NCBI GenBank assembly: GCA_025642065.1
Contig: JAODUP010000126.1
Location: 917,501-981,500, forward strand
DNA from: Paralvinella palmiformis
Taxonomy: Eukaryota; Annelida; Polychaeta; Terebellida; Alvinellidae
Direction: 5' to 3'
DNA length: 64,000 bases
The position numbers and the translations under genes are program-made. The notes below the pieces were generated by a model. The model did no database searches. It had not been told where the DNA came from and was given only the letters and a program-made list of their open reading frames with translations. Within the stretch, counting starts at the first letter, position 1; every line of letters begins with the position of its first letter. This document shows, one piece after another, positions 1-26,265 of this stretch.

Positions 1-297
1 CAGAGATAGGTCGGGAGTTGTCGTACAGGCTACATAGAATAACAGTTAAGTTTAATTTCCCGCCAAAAATCCCCTCTTTAACAGCTATTTTAAATGTGTT
101 CCTTATACTTACCGATGAAAAGACATCCCGTTTGTATTACTTCCACGCACACGGCTTATGCAACCAGCGATACAACAATAAATCACCTCGTTTATAAACC
201 TGATTTTTCCTGTCTGCGTTCCTATTTCCTAGACCGGAAGTTGGGACCTGTTTGCCTTCAAATTGTCGGCTGTGTTCGGTCTAGTTTTCTTTTAGGT

Positions 298-299
<2 letters not shown>
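1..299 (-). mobile_element. TIR element family E, partial copy at the left edge
   Basis: The reverse complement is homologous to 59240-59445, and its inner end (GGCGGGAAATTAA, CTCTGG) also matches 8325-8400. The right tip CTTTTAGGTCAA at 288-299 matches the tip of the 8309-8655 copy (CTTTTAGGTCAA). It is a non-autonomous DNA-transposon-like repeat with no coding capacity seen; the frame at 94 is a shadow of it. Confidence 0.55.

Positions 300-343
<44 letters not shown>
300..343. repeat. (TA)n microsatellite
   Basis: An uninterrupted TA tract directly abuts the tip of the TIR element on its left and a SINE on its right. Confidence 0.95.
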
Positions 344-345
<2 letters not shown>

Positions 346-541
346 TGGGACTTTCTTATTAATGACTATACTGGGCGGGAGGTTCGAATCCCGGCAGTGC
401 CACTTTATACTAGGAAGAGTATTTTAAATTTATTTAGAATTAGTCTTCGTGGTGAAGCAGTAAATTACAGACCAATATGCGTCTCCCTCATTTAACATAG
501 CTAAGTCACGTTAAATAACTGTCATTTCGGCTATTTTATTA
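343..541 (+). mobile_element. tRNA-derived SINE family B, partial
   Basis: B-box-like GGTTCGAATCCCGG at 382-395 and the family 3' signature ATAACTGTCATTTCGGC near 515-531. It shares both parts with 37560-38168 and with the reverse complement of 60365-60645. The middle is deleted. Confidence 0.6.
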
Positions 542-1072
542 TAGAACTGTTTTATTTCTTACAATTAGTTTTTTGTTTGTTTTAATTTGTCGGTAGATTT
601 TGACCATTAAGTATGTCGACTAAATTAGAGCAGATTGGTAGAAAAATCAACTTCATTCAGTAGGCAATAATGTAAGAAAACCTTATTGCATGACCATTTT
701 CTATAACAATATATGGCAAATTATAGATATGTATATTAATATGTTGGACGTTACAATAGACTACAGCTAGTCCGTTATTGGCTTTAGGGTTGCTCGTTCA
801 GGCCGATGTTTATTTATTCTACTTAATATAATAATATTTTATTACTGGTATGTTCATTGTATGTTTTACTATTGTTTCGGATGTTCAGATATCTGCTATG
901 TCTATTCTATCCGATTTGCTTAAAATTGATTTTATACGTATGCTATTATATAGTTAATAATTAATAGAGTGTTGTATCATAATTGTCTAACTATTTAGCT
1001 GATGCAGACCGGTTTCAACTTATGAATATTTTCCGTCGCCATTCGTGATATTTTCAAATGCCATAATTTCAG
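542..1072. other. Non-coding, intronic or upstream
   Basis: AT-rich sequence up to the acceptor of the first visible exon. No exon, RNA gene or repeat was recognised. Confidence 0.5.
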
Positions 1073-14327
<13,255 letters not shown>

Positions 14328-14408
<81 letters not shown>

Positions 14409-14670
14409 GTGTGTGTGTTTATAAATATATTTAATGCGCTGGCACAGCTATTATGCTTTCACTCAAACAACAATTATAACTCCAAACTGATTAAAAATAT
14501 GTTTAATTGCAATTTAATTACCGTTATAATTAGAAATAATTAAAGAAAAAACAAAGAGGATAATCTAAATATAAACAAGAACTATGATTAAAACAAAACC
14601 AGGCTTTGTGTTGACCAAGAAAGATTAAACCTAAAATGGAGAAATAAAATATTAATATACAGTATGAATA
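14328..14670 (+). promoter_or_regulatory. 3' UTR of the cadherin-like gene with polyA signal
   Basis: The stop codon is followed at once by (TA)n (14329-14375) and (GT)n (14379-14420). The first AATAAA is at 14643-14648, which would give a 3' UTR of about 340 bases. A weaker AATAAA at 14698 is an alternative. Confidence 0.5.
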
Positions 14671-14724
14671 ATGTGTGAATAATATAAGCATAAATCAGAA
14701 TAAATTCAGATTAATACTAATAGC

Positions 14725-14974
14725 AGTGTGTGTGTGTGTGTGTATATATGTGTGTGTATATGTGTGTGTGTATGTGTGTATGTGTGTGTGTATATGTGTG
14801 TGTGTGTATGTATGTGTGTGTATATGCGTATGTGTGTGTGTGTGTGTGTGTCTTAAGGGAAATGCCTTTACTTTTTTTATCTTCTATTATTATCTTCTGT
14901 CATATGAATATTTTTGGTTATCTCGATGTTATCTCTTATCCACTCTATCATACCACATACAAACTTACACACAC

Positions 14975-15032
<58 letters not shown>
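14725..15032. repeat. GT-rich field and (CA)n tract
   Basis: Interrupted GT/GTAT units 14725-14851 and a CA tract 14970-15032, on either side of 120 bases of unique AT-rich DNA. Confidence 0.9.
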
Positions 15033-15034
<2 letters not shown>

Positions 15035-15407
15035 TAACTAACAGCGAACTGTGATATGAGGTAAATCTTAAAGTGGTAGTCATCGTTTACTTTATTGTGT
15101 AAGTTATTATCTGTTATGTTATCTATAGATGTAGGTTACTAAGACATCATCATAATTTACTATATTTATGTAACCATGTTTATGTTTGTGAGAGTAACCT
15201 GCAGATTTTTCTTACGAGATTAATATTTGTCTTTTAATTTGTCTCTCAATTTGAATATTATGCATCAAATGAATAGATATACGGTTATCACCCTTTAAAG
15301 TAACAGTAATTTATATCACGTTTATATATAAATACTGGAATATTGTATTATAACACGAAATGTCACCAATTGTCTCTTATGTATTAAAAATAACAATCTT
15401 TTATGTT

Positions 15408-15409
<2 letters not shown>

Positions 15410-15461
<52 letters not shown>
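15410..15461. repeat. (TA)n microsatellite
   Basis: TA tract of about 26 units beside a SINE. Confidence 0.95.
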
Positions 15462-15465
<4 letters not shown>

Positions 15466-15502
15466 TTTGATCGTGGTAATGTAGAGATGATTATCTGGAG
15501 AA

Positions 15503-15650
15503 GTGGGCGTCCCCATGGCCAAACCGATAGCACGATTAGCCACATACATTTTGCGTCTGGGTTCAAATCTCCGTCAGGTTGTTTTAGAACGTGTTTTATG
15601 TTTCACTTCTCCTCACTTTAAAGTAGAAATGGCTGTAAAAGAGCAACATT
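15503..15650 (+). mobile_element. tRNA-derived SINE family C, copy
   Basis: GGGCGTCCCCATGGCCAAAC head, B-box-like GGGTTCAAATCTCCG, body CACTTCTCCTCACTTTAAAG. Matches 51853-52040 in layout. Confidence 0.55.
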
Positions 15651-15820
15651 TACTTTAGACATTAATATGGAGGGGTCGTGGTTTAACACAAACATTTTAA
15701 ACCGATTACAGGACATTGACAACATCTTGCGTTTTGGTTTATGGGTGCGAAGCAGGAAACCGAACTTACGGTATACAAGTATTCAGCTTCAAGAACTTAC
15801 ATGACGTCATCATGAATTGC

Positions 15821-15874
15821 AGAACGCTAACATTAAGGGTTGAGATAGAACTTACCCCTTAGTGTTAGCGTTCT
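15821..15874. other. Near-perfect 19-bp hairpin
   Basis: AGAACGCTAACATTAAGGG at 15821-15839 pairs with CCCTTAGTGTTAGCGTTCT at 15856-15874, with one G-U wobble and a 16-base loop. It may be a structured RNA or the relic of a short TIR element. Confidence 0.5.
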
Positions 15875-16083
15875 TCATCATCTTAGATGGGGGGGGGGGC
15901 TCCTGATTAGTTAATGGCACTCCAATAACGCATTGTTCTAGCCAATCAAGATCAGGGTTTCAATCGACTTAGAGGTCACTCGATCCAGATTCTGGATATT
16001 ACTCTAGAGAACCGTGGTTCGATCACTTGCACTAGATGTGTTCATCAGTTCAAACACTAAATAACACTCAATCAATCAATATT

Positions 16084-16152
16084 AGATCAGAACGCTCTCT
16101 CGGAATATCAATATTAGTTTGTACTCCATATCAAGAGAGCATTATCTGATCT
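16084..16152. ncRNA. 69-nt imperfect hairpin, microRNA-precursor-like (candidate)
   Basis: AGATCAGA pairs with TCTGATCT at the two ends, an internal loop follows (AC against ATTA), then GCTCTCT with AGAGAGC, then ATAT with ATAT near a loop of about 19 bases. Length and bulge pattern fit a pre-miRNA, but expression and conservation are unknown. Confidence 0.3.
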
Positions 16153-16911
16153 CCGGAAATAAACCACCAAAAGGATGCTTCAGGTATCTCCTGTCGACAA
16201 GCGCCCACCCCCCCTAATATAATCCCAGAATAACAAACAGATTTAAATATTAAGATCAGCTTAATGAACTAATTTTCCGTATAAAGTCACATTTAAAGTA
16301 TAAAAATATTATTTAACGGTGAGCTAACTTGATTCACCAAGTGACTGGGATGATATATACTGGATAGCTAGTTATAAATAAAACGAGACTTAATTAGAAC
16401 AGATGGATATTTTTATTGTTAAATGCTGTTTTAGTCATTTTAAAGTCATTTAAACTTTTATGAACAAAAGACCGTTTTATTTAAAAATCTAAAAAAATAT
16501 TGCTAAATTCGTTATCTAATGTTATCAATCTTGGGGAACTTCTTTTATCCTAATTTTGCAATTTCTTGGACTGATAAGAAAATCTGGATAGCAACAAATA
16601 AATATCGAAACGTAGCAGGCCAGTTATTAGAAGTCCGGATGTCAAACATTTTCAAAGATCCGGAAGCTCTGAAGAAATAATTGCTCTAAATCTATCTTTT
16701 TCATCAGAGAACATTTAGCCTTCTACACTTAGAGAGATTATACAATTTCTTTACTCATTTCTGTTCCTATAGAGTAAAACGCATATGTATTACGGTCACA
16801 TTATATGGTCTCGCCGGTATTCCGTATTACGACCAACACTTATTGTCAGTAATACGAGTTTGAGTTCTTAATTGTGTTCAATCAACAGACTTAGCTTAGC
16901 TGGATAGTTGA

Positions 16912-19689
16912 ATGACTGTTAATGTTATAGCAATAGTCACCGATCTTTACAAAACCACGAATACGTTCACTATAGAGATGAATTTACGACTGCTGATAAC
17001 GAGCTGCGGACACGAAACTGAAGACAACGAGACAGAGAACTTAAATAAAACCGCAGATGAAGCCAGGAATTGGCTTAATAAGTTAAAACAGGTGGGTTTT
17101 TTTCTAAACAAGAGACTTGTTAATTTCTCAATTTTGAGGCATTATCGGCCATATTTGAGTTCAGCATCCTTTAATACCCTTAAAAGCTTGTATGCCCTAA
17201 ATTAGCACAATTTGCCATCAGAACTTTAAATACGCACATTTTCACAAATTCTGCCTGGTCTAATAAAAATATGAAACATCAGTGATACTAGCAAAGCACA
17301 GCATCTATGTTGGAGTGGTTGAGAAAATCCTCCCCCATCACTCACAAGGGAGCTGTACGGAAAGATGGAGCCGAAATACCGTGAGGGTGGTCACTGCCAG
17401 AGTGTTTTACGTCTTCAGGGTTTTTTAACGTCCCCCTTTATTTTTAATAATTCAGTGGACACGGCGCCGCCATTTAACGTGGTCATCCACCCACGATGTT
17501 GTGAGCCGAGAAATTAATCTTTGGAAAAGTTTCGACCTCTTGCTGGGATCGAACCTGTGACCGTTGGCACCAAGTGTCGAGTGCTTAACCGCTAAACCAG
17601 GGAGTTCACTATTATATTCCCTCCGAGCTATGGCAAACGGAAAACGTTTTTAATGAGCCGCATAACGACGTAGGACATATTAACAAACGACAGACATCTC
17701 TTGAAAGGCTTCAATCTATTTTCTGCAATAAATAACGTTCATTATTGAAATTTTTAATAATGTTTTCAAACATCTTATTGTTTGTTAGTACGCAAACCAC
17801 ATACAGGTTAAAATTGGCTTAACAGATTTCTCAACCGATTTAGGCTCGTTGTTATTTATAAATATCTAAAAATATTATCCTGTGTTATCTAAATTGCAGC
17901 CAAAATTGGTAAATGCTACAATACCAATTTAGAAATGATTGAAATATGTTAGATCTTTTTAGAGCTACACAAATATTTAGTTTATGACAAATCAATTGTT
18001 TTTGATAACAAACAATTCAATTATGATACTTATTGTTTATTGATGAATTGCGATATCTGGCTAAGGGTGAAGTTGTAGGTAGACTTTGTGGAGGTAGACT
18101 TTGTGGAGATAGGTAGATTGCGCTAGATATCAACAATCCTGTGTTTCTATTAATTTTGTTATCGCCCAAATATAGATAGATATATGTCGATAAGTAAAAA
18201 TGTACTGAGAGATATTTTAAATCGATTTTGTACTCATCAGTCCGAACAACCTTTTTCGTACCAAAAATAAACAATTCCTTAACGATTTCGTATCAACATT
18301 ACCCTACCTGATTGTAATTATCTGTAGGTAGCTGCAGTAACAGGAAAAGTATGCAAAAATAAAGACATTCCCGAAAGGAAATTAAAGTTAGTGTAAATAT
18401 TTGATATGATCTGGCTTTTTTTTAAATAAAGGATATTTTGAAAAATAAGCATAACAATTTGAAGTAGACACACCTCTACTTGGCATTATCCATTCAGTAG
18501 GCCCAAGCAAGATCTATCTAGATCTATATTTGTTTCAGACAAAATCTTATTAAATTTTATTGAACAATATCAAACGTATTAATCACAAAATGGGTATGTA
18601 AGATATACATAAGCTTATAGTTACATGTACTGGAGCCACTGAAGATGTTATGGGCGGGAGGTATATTTTACTTTATTATTGTTAATAATATAATTCTAAA
18701 ATTACATTACTGTAATCAGATAATGTTTCCCTAATTACAGTAATTATAAGTAGCTGCATGAGTATTTACATGCATCCATATTTATTTTTAAACGTAAGCA
18801 ATTGGTACTTACAGATGTATATGGACTTCTATTTATAATTAAATGTTATGAAATTAATTATTAAATACCTCAACTAGTGGTAGAAACATTCATTTTGTTA
18901 TTTTTTCTATTGACAGAAGTAAAAGATGGGTTATTAATTGTTGTGGGGCAGATATATGATGAGGAAAGATTTAAATTACTTGAATACTAATTGTAGAATG
19001 TATGATTTGCATTTTACTGAAACGGAATTCATGAACCAGACAAGAGATAAACTTATCTAGAATGCTATTCCAACTATTTTTGATGTACCAAATCCACCGC
19101 ATGCATCCACTAAAATCAAAGTGGAAGGTATTAACAGATAGTAGACCTATACAGGAGACAGAGCCAGCCGTGATGATAATTAATATTTATAAATGTTAAT
19201 GGTGAAAATTGGTATTATAAAATTAATTAACTAAGAAACAAGGCATCAAATCCTTGAGATTTTGTCAGCCCATTTCATATCTCAATACAACAAACGATTA
19301 CCAACACCTAAATTAGTACTTGAATGTTCAGCTCATGTGCTTTAACAGGTATACTTCTCTTCATAACTTAAATGCATATCAAATCAAATTCTTTAATCAA
19401 CTTGAAAAAAAGGAAAACACAACAAAATAATGACTTGGTTCAAGTCATTATTTTACAAGGTATTGTTCTGTTTCAGTCCTTGAAGTTCTATGATGATGAG
19501 ATACCATGTAAACAGGCCAATCTCTTGGTTACATATTTACTGGTGTTATCTGTTACAGTAGTCAATGCATGTGTCTATTACATCTCTGGGTATATTTTGT
19601 CTAACTTTAAACAGTTCATTAAATGTCATATTTTTTGTAGGATTGTTTTTTTAGAGCTGGAAGCAATTTGGGTTATTCCGTCCATTTGA
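16912..19689 (+). CDS. Tentative two-exon gene, membrane protein candidate
   Basis: Exon a 16912-17091 starts at an ATG just after an in-frame TGA and ends AAACAG before donor GTGGGT. It encodes 60 residues with two NxT/S-type sites and an amphipathic end DEARNWLNKLKQ. Exon b 19477-19689 follows acceptor TTGTTCTGTTTCAG and encodes SLKFYDDEIPCKQANLLVTY and a hydrophobic stretch to a stop. Both junctions are phase 0, so they join in frame. No homology was recognised, no signal peptide is seen, and a SINE lies in the intron. Either exon may be chance. Confidence 0.22.
17296..17610 (-). mobile_element. tRNA-derived SINE family A, third copy
   Basis: Reverse complement of the 1679-2048 and 6591-6943 copies; head at 17610, B-box as GGTTCGATCCCAG. 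It lacks the last 40 bases of the family tail. Confidence 0.75.
17611..19476. other. AT-rich stretch without recognised features
   Basis: No exon, repeat unit or RNA was recognised; long A- and T-rich runs only. Confidence 0.4.
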
Positions 19690-20691
19690 TAACAAATGAC
19701 TGATTGTAACTATAGATGAACCCGTGGCACAAGATATTTGATGCCGCTTATTGTATGAAAGTACTAATTTCTCTATCTCTAACATGTTAACACAAACATA
19801 AACATTGTTAATATTCTATGTATATTCTTTGTTCTCAGCTGGGCAGGCCTATATTGCATGGTCTATATTATTGAGGTGTAGACTTTAAATGAACTTACCA
19901 TTTTTTAGTTATATATGATAAACGGACATGGTGAATATATGGTGGGAAGTTTGTAAAAAAATTATGGACTATGATAAACTGACATGATGAAAGTATGTTT
20001 GTATGCATTTACCTCATATATACCTAATTGTTTTCATTAAAAATACGTGTAAAAAATACGCCTTCCACACACAAAGCTGTGACATAACCTAAACCACGTT
20101 CAATTATTTTCTGATCAGCTGTCAAGTGATCGCAAATTGTAGGCTATGAATTAAGTGACTGGACTGTGAAATCACTTAATTCTTTATTTATATTTTCAGA
20201 GCTTCGTTTTTTTCAATATCATGTGTGCACAATTAAAGTGTTAATTAATAAAAAAGTATGTGATCATGTAACATATAGTACTAGTATTGGGAATTCATTT
20301 CAACCATGCGCACACATGTATATACACGATCATATGTGGACAACCAGAGATATTTTGTTTATCTGAGAAATACATCCGGTCGCTGGAGGCGCCACTGGTT
20401 CAAATTTCAACATGGCGCGGCAAGAGTAACGCCTCTCTATATTTAAGCTCTCTAGTAGTAGTAGTAGTATCTATTTCCAATTTCAATATCAAATAACGTA
20501 TACATAATGCAATTTTACAAGTATATTACATATAAAGAAATTGGGGGATCAATGTAACCGAAACTGTCTTCCCATTGGCCCTTAACTAATCATAGCTAAT
20601 AATTATAGTCAGTTCAGTAAAGGTCTGGTCGTGTGTCTGTGCGAATTTTGGAAATATGTGGACCAGGTACCAAGGAATTATATATAATTAT

Positions 20692-20997
20692 TTAGACATG
20701 TGTACATTGACAACAATAAGGGTTGTTGCATTTTACAGATGCTGAGTAAGTAGCTAAGATGTAACTTTTCTTAGTTTGTGATCTTGAATTACAAGTAGAA
20801 AAGATACTGTTCCAATTGTTCCATATAATGAGAAAATTGAATAATGGCAACTTACTGGATAGTGCAGAGTTACATCGAGGTACATTCATATGACTAGATT
20901 GCCTTCTCACGCGATTTTCCTGTACATCAGAATTTAGACGGAATAGGCCATCGAAGGATTGAGGAAGTCTCTTGCTAATAAAGTCGTCCATGAACAA
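20692..20997 (-). pseudogene. LINE reverse-transcriptase protein, C-terminal fragment
   Basis: The 101-residue frame holds LPQSFDGLFRLNSDVQ, RRQSSHMNVPRCNSAL, KLPLFNFLIIWNNWN and, near its end, KCNNPYC. This order is the usual tail of non-LTR retrotransposon ORF2 proteins in lophotrochozoans, after the RT domain. No RT core (YADD) is present upstream on this strand, so it is a 5'-truncated relic. Confidence 0.55.
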
Positions 20998-20999
20998 AC

Positions 21000-21459
21000 A
21001 TGTAATGTTATTACTTAGGGGCGTATATCAGAGATATGATCACAGAAGTATCAGGATGCACACCAGGTGACACAGAACATAATGTTAATCGGTTAGAGTT
21101 TTATAACTAACTGAGACTTGATAACTTAATCTCATCTTTAAATTATAATAAATGATTTGTGGATACTTTTTAAATTTATTTATTTTAGTTTGCTAGAAAA
21201 CAACTCAGTTATTGTGTTACTTTTCATGCAAATGTACTATGTTGATTTGTACACAACGCGACTGTGTTGATTTATACACAAAGTTACTGCGTTACCTTTC
21301 ATACAAAGTTATTGTGCTGCTTTGTACATAAATTTACTCTGTTGCTTTGTACACATGGTCGGCTAAATGTCAGAACCGATCTGCAAATCCAATGCGGCGA
21401 AATGAAAGATGAAACACCCTTCACAAAAACGTGGCAGTATCTTTAAAAGTTAATGTATA

Positions 21460-21508
<49 letters not shown>

Positions 21509-22370
21509 GATAAAGTCAAAAGCCGAGTGATATGATCATTTAATCCATGAATCATTCTGACAGCCAAATATTTTACATCCTGGAGTAATTGAAGTTTGGT
21601 TTTCGATACACCGACAAATCTTCCAGTCTTTACTTGATAGACGTATGTCAGCTGATTTTCAACAACAACGGATCTTTGTGGGGAGTTTAGGGTCAATGTA
21701 GACACCTCGGAAACATACAACCATATTGTATCGGTTACTGATTGTATTTATGTATATGAAATATCATCTATATTGCCCAATAAAAGAAATAACTTTCCAA
21801 CATGAAATGAGTCGTATTTGTGCTGTTCAGGTATAATTAGAATAAAACTGGACAGGTGACATAAAACTCAGTAAAAGTGTATGATGTAATACGCATCCAT
21901 CTGACGTTGACCCCTCTCCTTCATCTCTCATCTGTCATATTCAAGTTTGATCAATTATTGCTAAAATGTCATAATTAGCCGTCGAACTACTTGAAATCTC
22001 AAACTCAAATTGTTTTGAAAATAGACATCCTGTATGTACAGGTATCCTTTAAATGCACCGCTCAATATAATCGATTACTCGAGTCTACTAGACTGGATAT
22101 TACTAGTATGATCTTTGATCGGTTTTGTCCAAGATCCATAAGCCGTCTTCGATTTAGTGTACTAAAGAATTGTTCTCGTCTAATGTCATTCCTCTTCTCC
22201 ATTGACAAGCTGTCTCATTAGTGATACCGCTCTCCATAGACAGACGCATGTTTACGGCTATCCAATCCAGGTGTTGTATCTATCTGTGAAATAACTCATC
22301 CTTCAGTAAACAGTTTCAGACCTGACCATCTCATTGTTTTGGAAAGTAGCCGTATATCGTCGGTGAGGCT
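21000..22370. other. Non-coding stretch with (AAT)n
   Basis: An AAT microsatellite lies at 21460-21508 and a loose repeat of GTTRCTTTGTACACAAA units at about 21220-21355. Nothing else was recognised. Confidence 0.5.
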
Positions 22371-22377
22371 AGCTAAC

Positions 22378-22504
22378 CAACTCACTCACTCACTCACTCA
22401 CTCACTCACTCACTCACTCACTCACTCACTCACTCACTCACCACTCACTCACTCACTCACTCACTCACTCACTCACTCACTCACTCACTCACTCACTCAC
22501 TCAC

Positions 22505-22533
<29 letters not shown>
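22378..22533. repeat. (ACTC)n then (CAAT)n tetranucleotide array
   Basis: ACTC units 22378-22506 with one slip at 22440, then CAAT units 22507-22533. Confidence 0.95.
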
Positions 22534-22537
<4 letters not shown>

Positions 22538-22989
22538 CACTTCAATTGAATTCGCTATCCTTCCAGGATCTCAGCTTCCTGTTCCGGTTGGCTCCCGACA
22601 AATTGATCCTTGGTGAGTGCTATTGTGTCAGAGATTTCAGATAAAGTCCATTTACTGCCTATTCACGTTGTCAACAGTACGTCCATTATAAATGGGTTAT
22701 GTATTGATTATAATTGAGTACCCATAAATACCTACAAGTATCCCCACTTCGTTGTATTGTTTAACTTTATATTTTTCGCTGATTATAGCTTATCTATATA
22801 CGACCGGATGGCACATTTTAACGCCCCGCCGACACCGGAGTGGGAAGAGTTTTCACTTTTCCGGATCATCTGACGATACTTGTATAAATCCTGAATGGAA
22901 AAAAAAGTCGTACTCCATCATCTCAAACATCATCAATCTCAATATTCTTTTAATAATAGATAGGACAATGACAATATTATAAACCATCA

Positions 22990-23175
22990 TTCGACAGGTG
23001 ATAAAGTCCTCCGATAGTGTAGTAGTTAGAGTAGTGCCCTGCAAACCTATAAGTTGTGGATTCGTATCCGCCTCACACCCGTGTGTGTAGAATGTGTTCA
23101 TAAGCAGTCGTGCCTCGGCCAAATATAACTGGTGTGACCCGTGGTGAGGTTAAATAAGGAAGCCAACCAATACCA
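22990..23175 (+). mobile_element. tRNA-SINE-like copy, family D
   Basis: TAGTGTAGTAGTTAGAGTAG head, B-box-like GTGGATTCGTATCCGCC, then a body ending TAAATAAGGAAGCCAACC. It resembles the reverse complement of 50870-51000 in layout. Confidence 0.4.
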
Positions 23176-25170
23176 GCATATCAGGATACACGATAACTAT
23201 TACATAAAGAATAAAGTAACATTATAATATTTGAATATTATTATTGCTTTAAATATTTTTCATTCAAGTCTCGTAATTATAACTGAAAATTTCAACTAAA
23301 TGTCTAGAACCCAAGCTGTCAGAAACATGAGGCACTGAGAAGCTTTGAGGATAAAACGTCATCAAAGTTAATGAATGTCTGGACCAATCATCCACATTCC
23401 TACAAATAATCGATATATATTTCCGGGAGGACATCTATTTCAGCTGAAATAAATAAATATAAAAATACAGGAGATGTCGATTGAACAAACAAAACTACTC
23501 CGGGGAGCTTCCAGATGAACATGTTCATAACAACGGGACAATCAACGAGACCCAAAATATCTAATCCAGTTGTACAATACAGATATACCATATACAAATA
23601 TTATATACAATATTGTGAGCATCTTGTATATTAGATTTTCTCATTTGTTCATTAGGTAATCGTTAAGGTCAGTAGACAATAAGCAACATATATATTTTGT
23701 ACAATCATAATCCTGCGATGATAAGTAACAAGTGACCATTTCATCCTGATCCAGAGACTAAAATCAGACAGCCCCCGAAGAGATTCTGAAATACTTTCTA
23801 TGGAGCTCACGATATCTCCACATTGTTTATTTTGGACTCTCTAATCAGCCCATAACCTCATAACCACTCCCTCATTTCTTTCCTCATCTATGTGTGTATG
23901 TTTATGATATAGATCCATGAAGGCTGTCCGAAATATCAGCAAAGATCCATGTCGAACTGACATGCTCTAACCATTGAGAATCCTCTCTCAATTTTGTTAT
24001 TTACAATTGAATTAATTGAAAGGGTAGTTGGTAGCCAACACAGTCTGTCAAACGCCTTTAGATAATTAGATATGTTGTAGAAGATAGGTTGGGTATCAGA
24101 TTGGGTTGTAAGTTTAAGTGTTTAAATGGTTTCAGTCGTTTTGGAAACAATGCCCCAAAATTGCACTCACGCCCGCACACACACGCGTGCACACAACGTA
24201 CGCAAACACCGGGCGGAGAGAGAGAGAGAGAATCCTTGGATCACTGCAGATATAAATTGTATGCTTGTAACACACAGCTCTTTGTATCACTGGATCCTAA
24301 CAATGAGATTTTGAACGTCCTTTCGACAACTTAGAACAGAACCAATATTATCAATATCAGGCTATGAAGGTCATTCTATTTAGAAAATTTTACCATATCG
24401 TTGATGGCCTTATAATGTTCTAAAACATTGTTCACCGTTAATGGCCTTACAATGTATACTCTAGATTGTTTGTCTAGGTGTATTAATATAAACGATGGCA
24501 TTAACATCTTAAGATTAGATACAGCCTAATATTATTATTGACACGAGAAACACTTATTGCTCCATGACTTTGTTAAATATCGTCCATTAACTTCTCACTG
24601 TAACCTCCCATCGTGTAGGAGCGTACTCATAATGGGCCAGTACACATTAGGAAAGTACTAAAAATACTAGTAATGATACTACATGTAATTTAAATACTAC
24701 TTCAAATACAACTTTAAAAATACTACATTAACAATCTGAAAGAATCATGTAGTCTGAAGATTTGATCAAAAACTGATATCAATCAGGAAGACGCTCAGAT
24801 TGTTGATCTATCTTGATCGGGCAATCCGATAGCCCGTTGCTGAAAACGCTTTGGTAGAAGTGTTCAGGTTGTGGTGCTGGGGCTAAAGCCATTAACTAAT
24901 CTCTATATCTTGATCCAAGTCAGATGATGACTGTGTATTTAGTGTAAGCCACCCCTCCCCCATACACAGAAACACACACACGCACACGCTCCCGCGCGCG
25001 CGCACACACACACACAAACTTTATGTTGATACTAAAGGTGCAGAAATGTTATTGTTTTCTTAAGATACGTTCAGGTAAATAATAGCGATAGTTGAAATTC
25101 TTAACATAGTTACAATAAATCGTATCAAATGATTTATGACTCATTCAAGTGTAATATCATGCCGAGATCG

Positions 25171-25171
<1 letters not shown>

Positions 25172-25248
<77 letters not shown>
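25172..25248. repeat. (TA)n microsatellite
   Basis: Two TA tracts separated by a single slip; about 38 units. Confidence 0.95.
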
Positions 25249-25250
<2 letters not shown>

Positions 25251-25968
25251 CAGGGTATAATATATCACACATCTTATCTATTTCATTAACATCTCCTTCT
25301 TAGATATAGATTATCATATCTTCCTAATATAAATATGCAACAAATCACAACTTTATAATAATAATACTATAAACGTTAGGTACACCTGTGTGAAGAATAT
25401 CGATTATCACGATCATAAATCAATAATAATAATATAACGGATGTTGAAATGATCGGTTTCTCATTGATTGATTTCTTTCATGTAATTTAATGATCGTTAA
25501 TTATATCTTAAGGAGTTACTGTCAATTACTTTAAGTATCCTGACATCCTGACATCCTATTGTTGTCTTATTGTCTTTTGTGATCATAGGGATATTTATCA
25601 TTTTTATATATTATTGTTTTTATAACACTCCCCCACCCGAACTCCCAGATTCCGGATTTAAAGACCCCCCTTTATATTCTACGGGAACGTTGTAAAAGGA
25701 AACGAGACGGAAGTGAGAGAACATGATATTTGGGATCACCAAGGTGTGTCACTGATTCCTACTGATTGACTGATTGCTACACTCACTGATTAACTGATTG
25801 CTACACTCACTGATTAACTGATTGCTCCACTCACTGATTAACTGATTGCTACTTGACGAGTACCGTTATGATGACACGATGACGTGTTGACGTCGAACAC
25901 ATTATAATGACTAATTAAGTAGGATTAGAGTGGCATAGGCAACTACTTAATATGTTTACTCTATAGAC

Positions 25969-25974
<6 letters not shown>

Positions 25975-26056
<82 letters not shown>
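25975..26056. repeat. (CA)n-(GA)n microsatellite
   Basis: CA tract followed by GA units. Confidence 0.95.
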
Positions 26057-26230
26057 AGTTTGGGTTAAATTCGACACCACGTTAATCATGTCTCACAGAT
26101 CATATTGGGAATTTCTAGCCACGGCATCAAAATAATTTAATATTACGAACTTAACATAATATGACAATCGATTATTGTCAGACTAATGGCTATAGAATAA
26201 TATTTAAATACTATGTTAAAATGTGAGACG

Positions 26231-26265
<35 letters not shown>

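Larger units (their letters stand above)
14671..16911. other. Intergenic stretch
   Basis: Beyond the hairpins, the SINE and the simple repeats listed, only AT-rich unique DNA is seen. The bases around 16050-16082 end in a (TCAA)n run. Confidence 0.5.
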
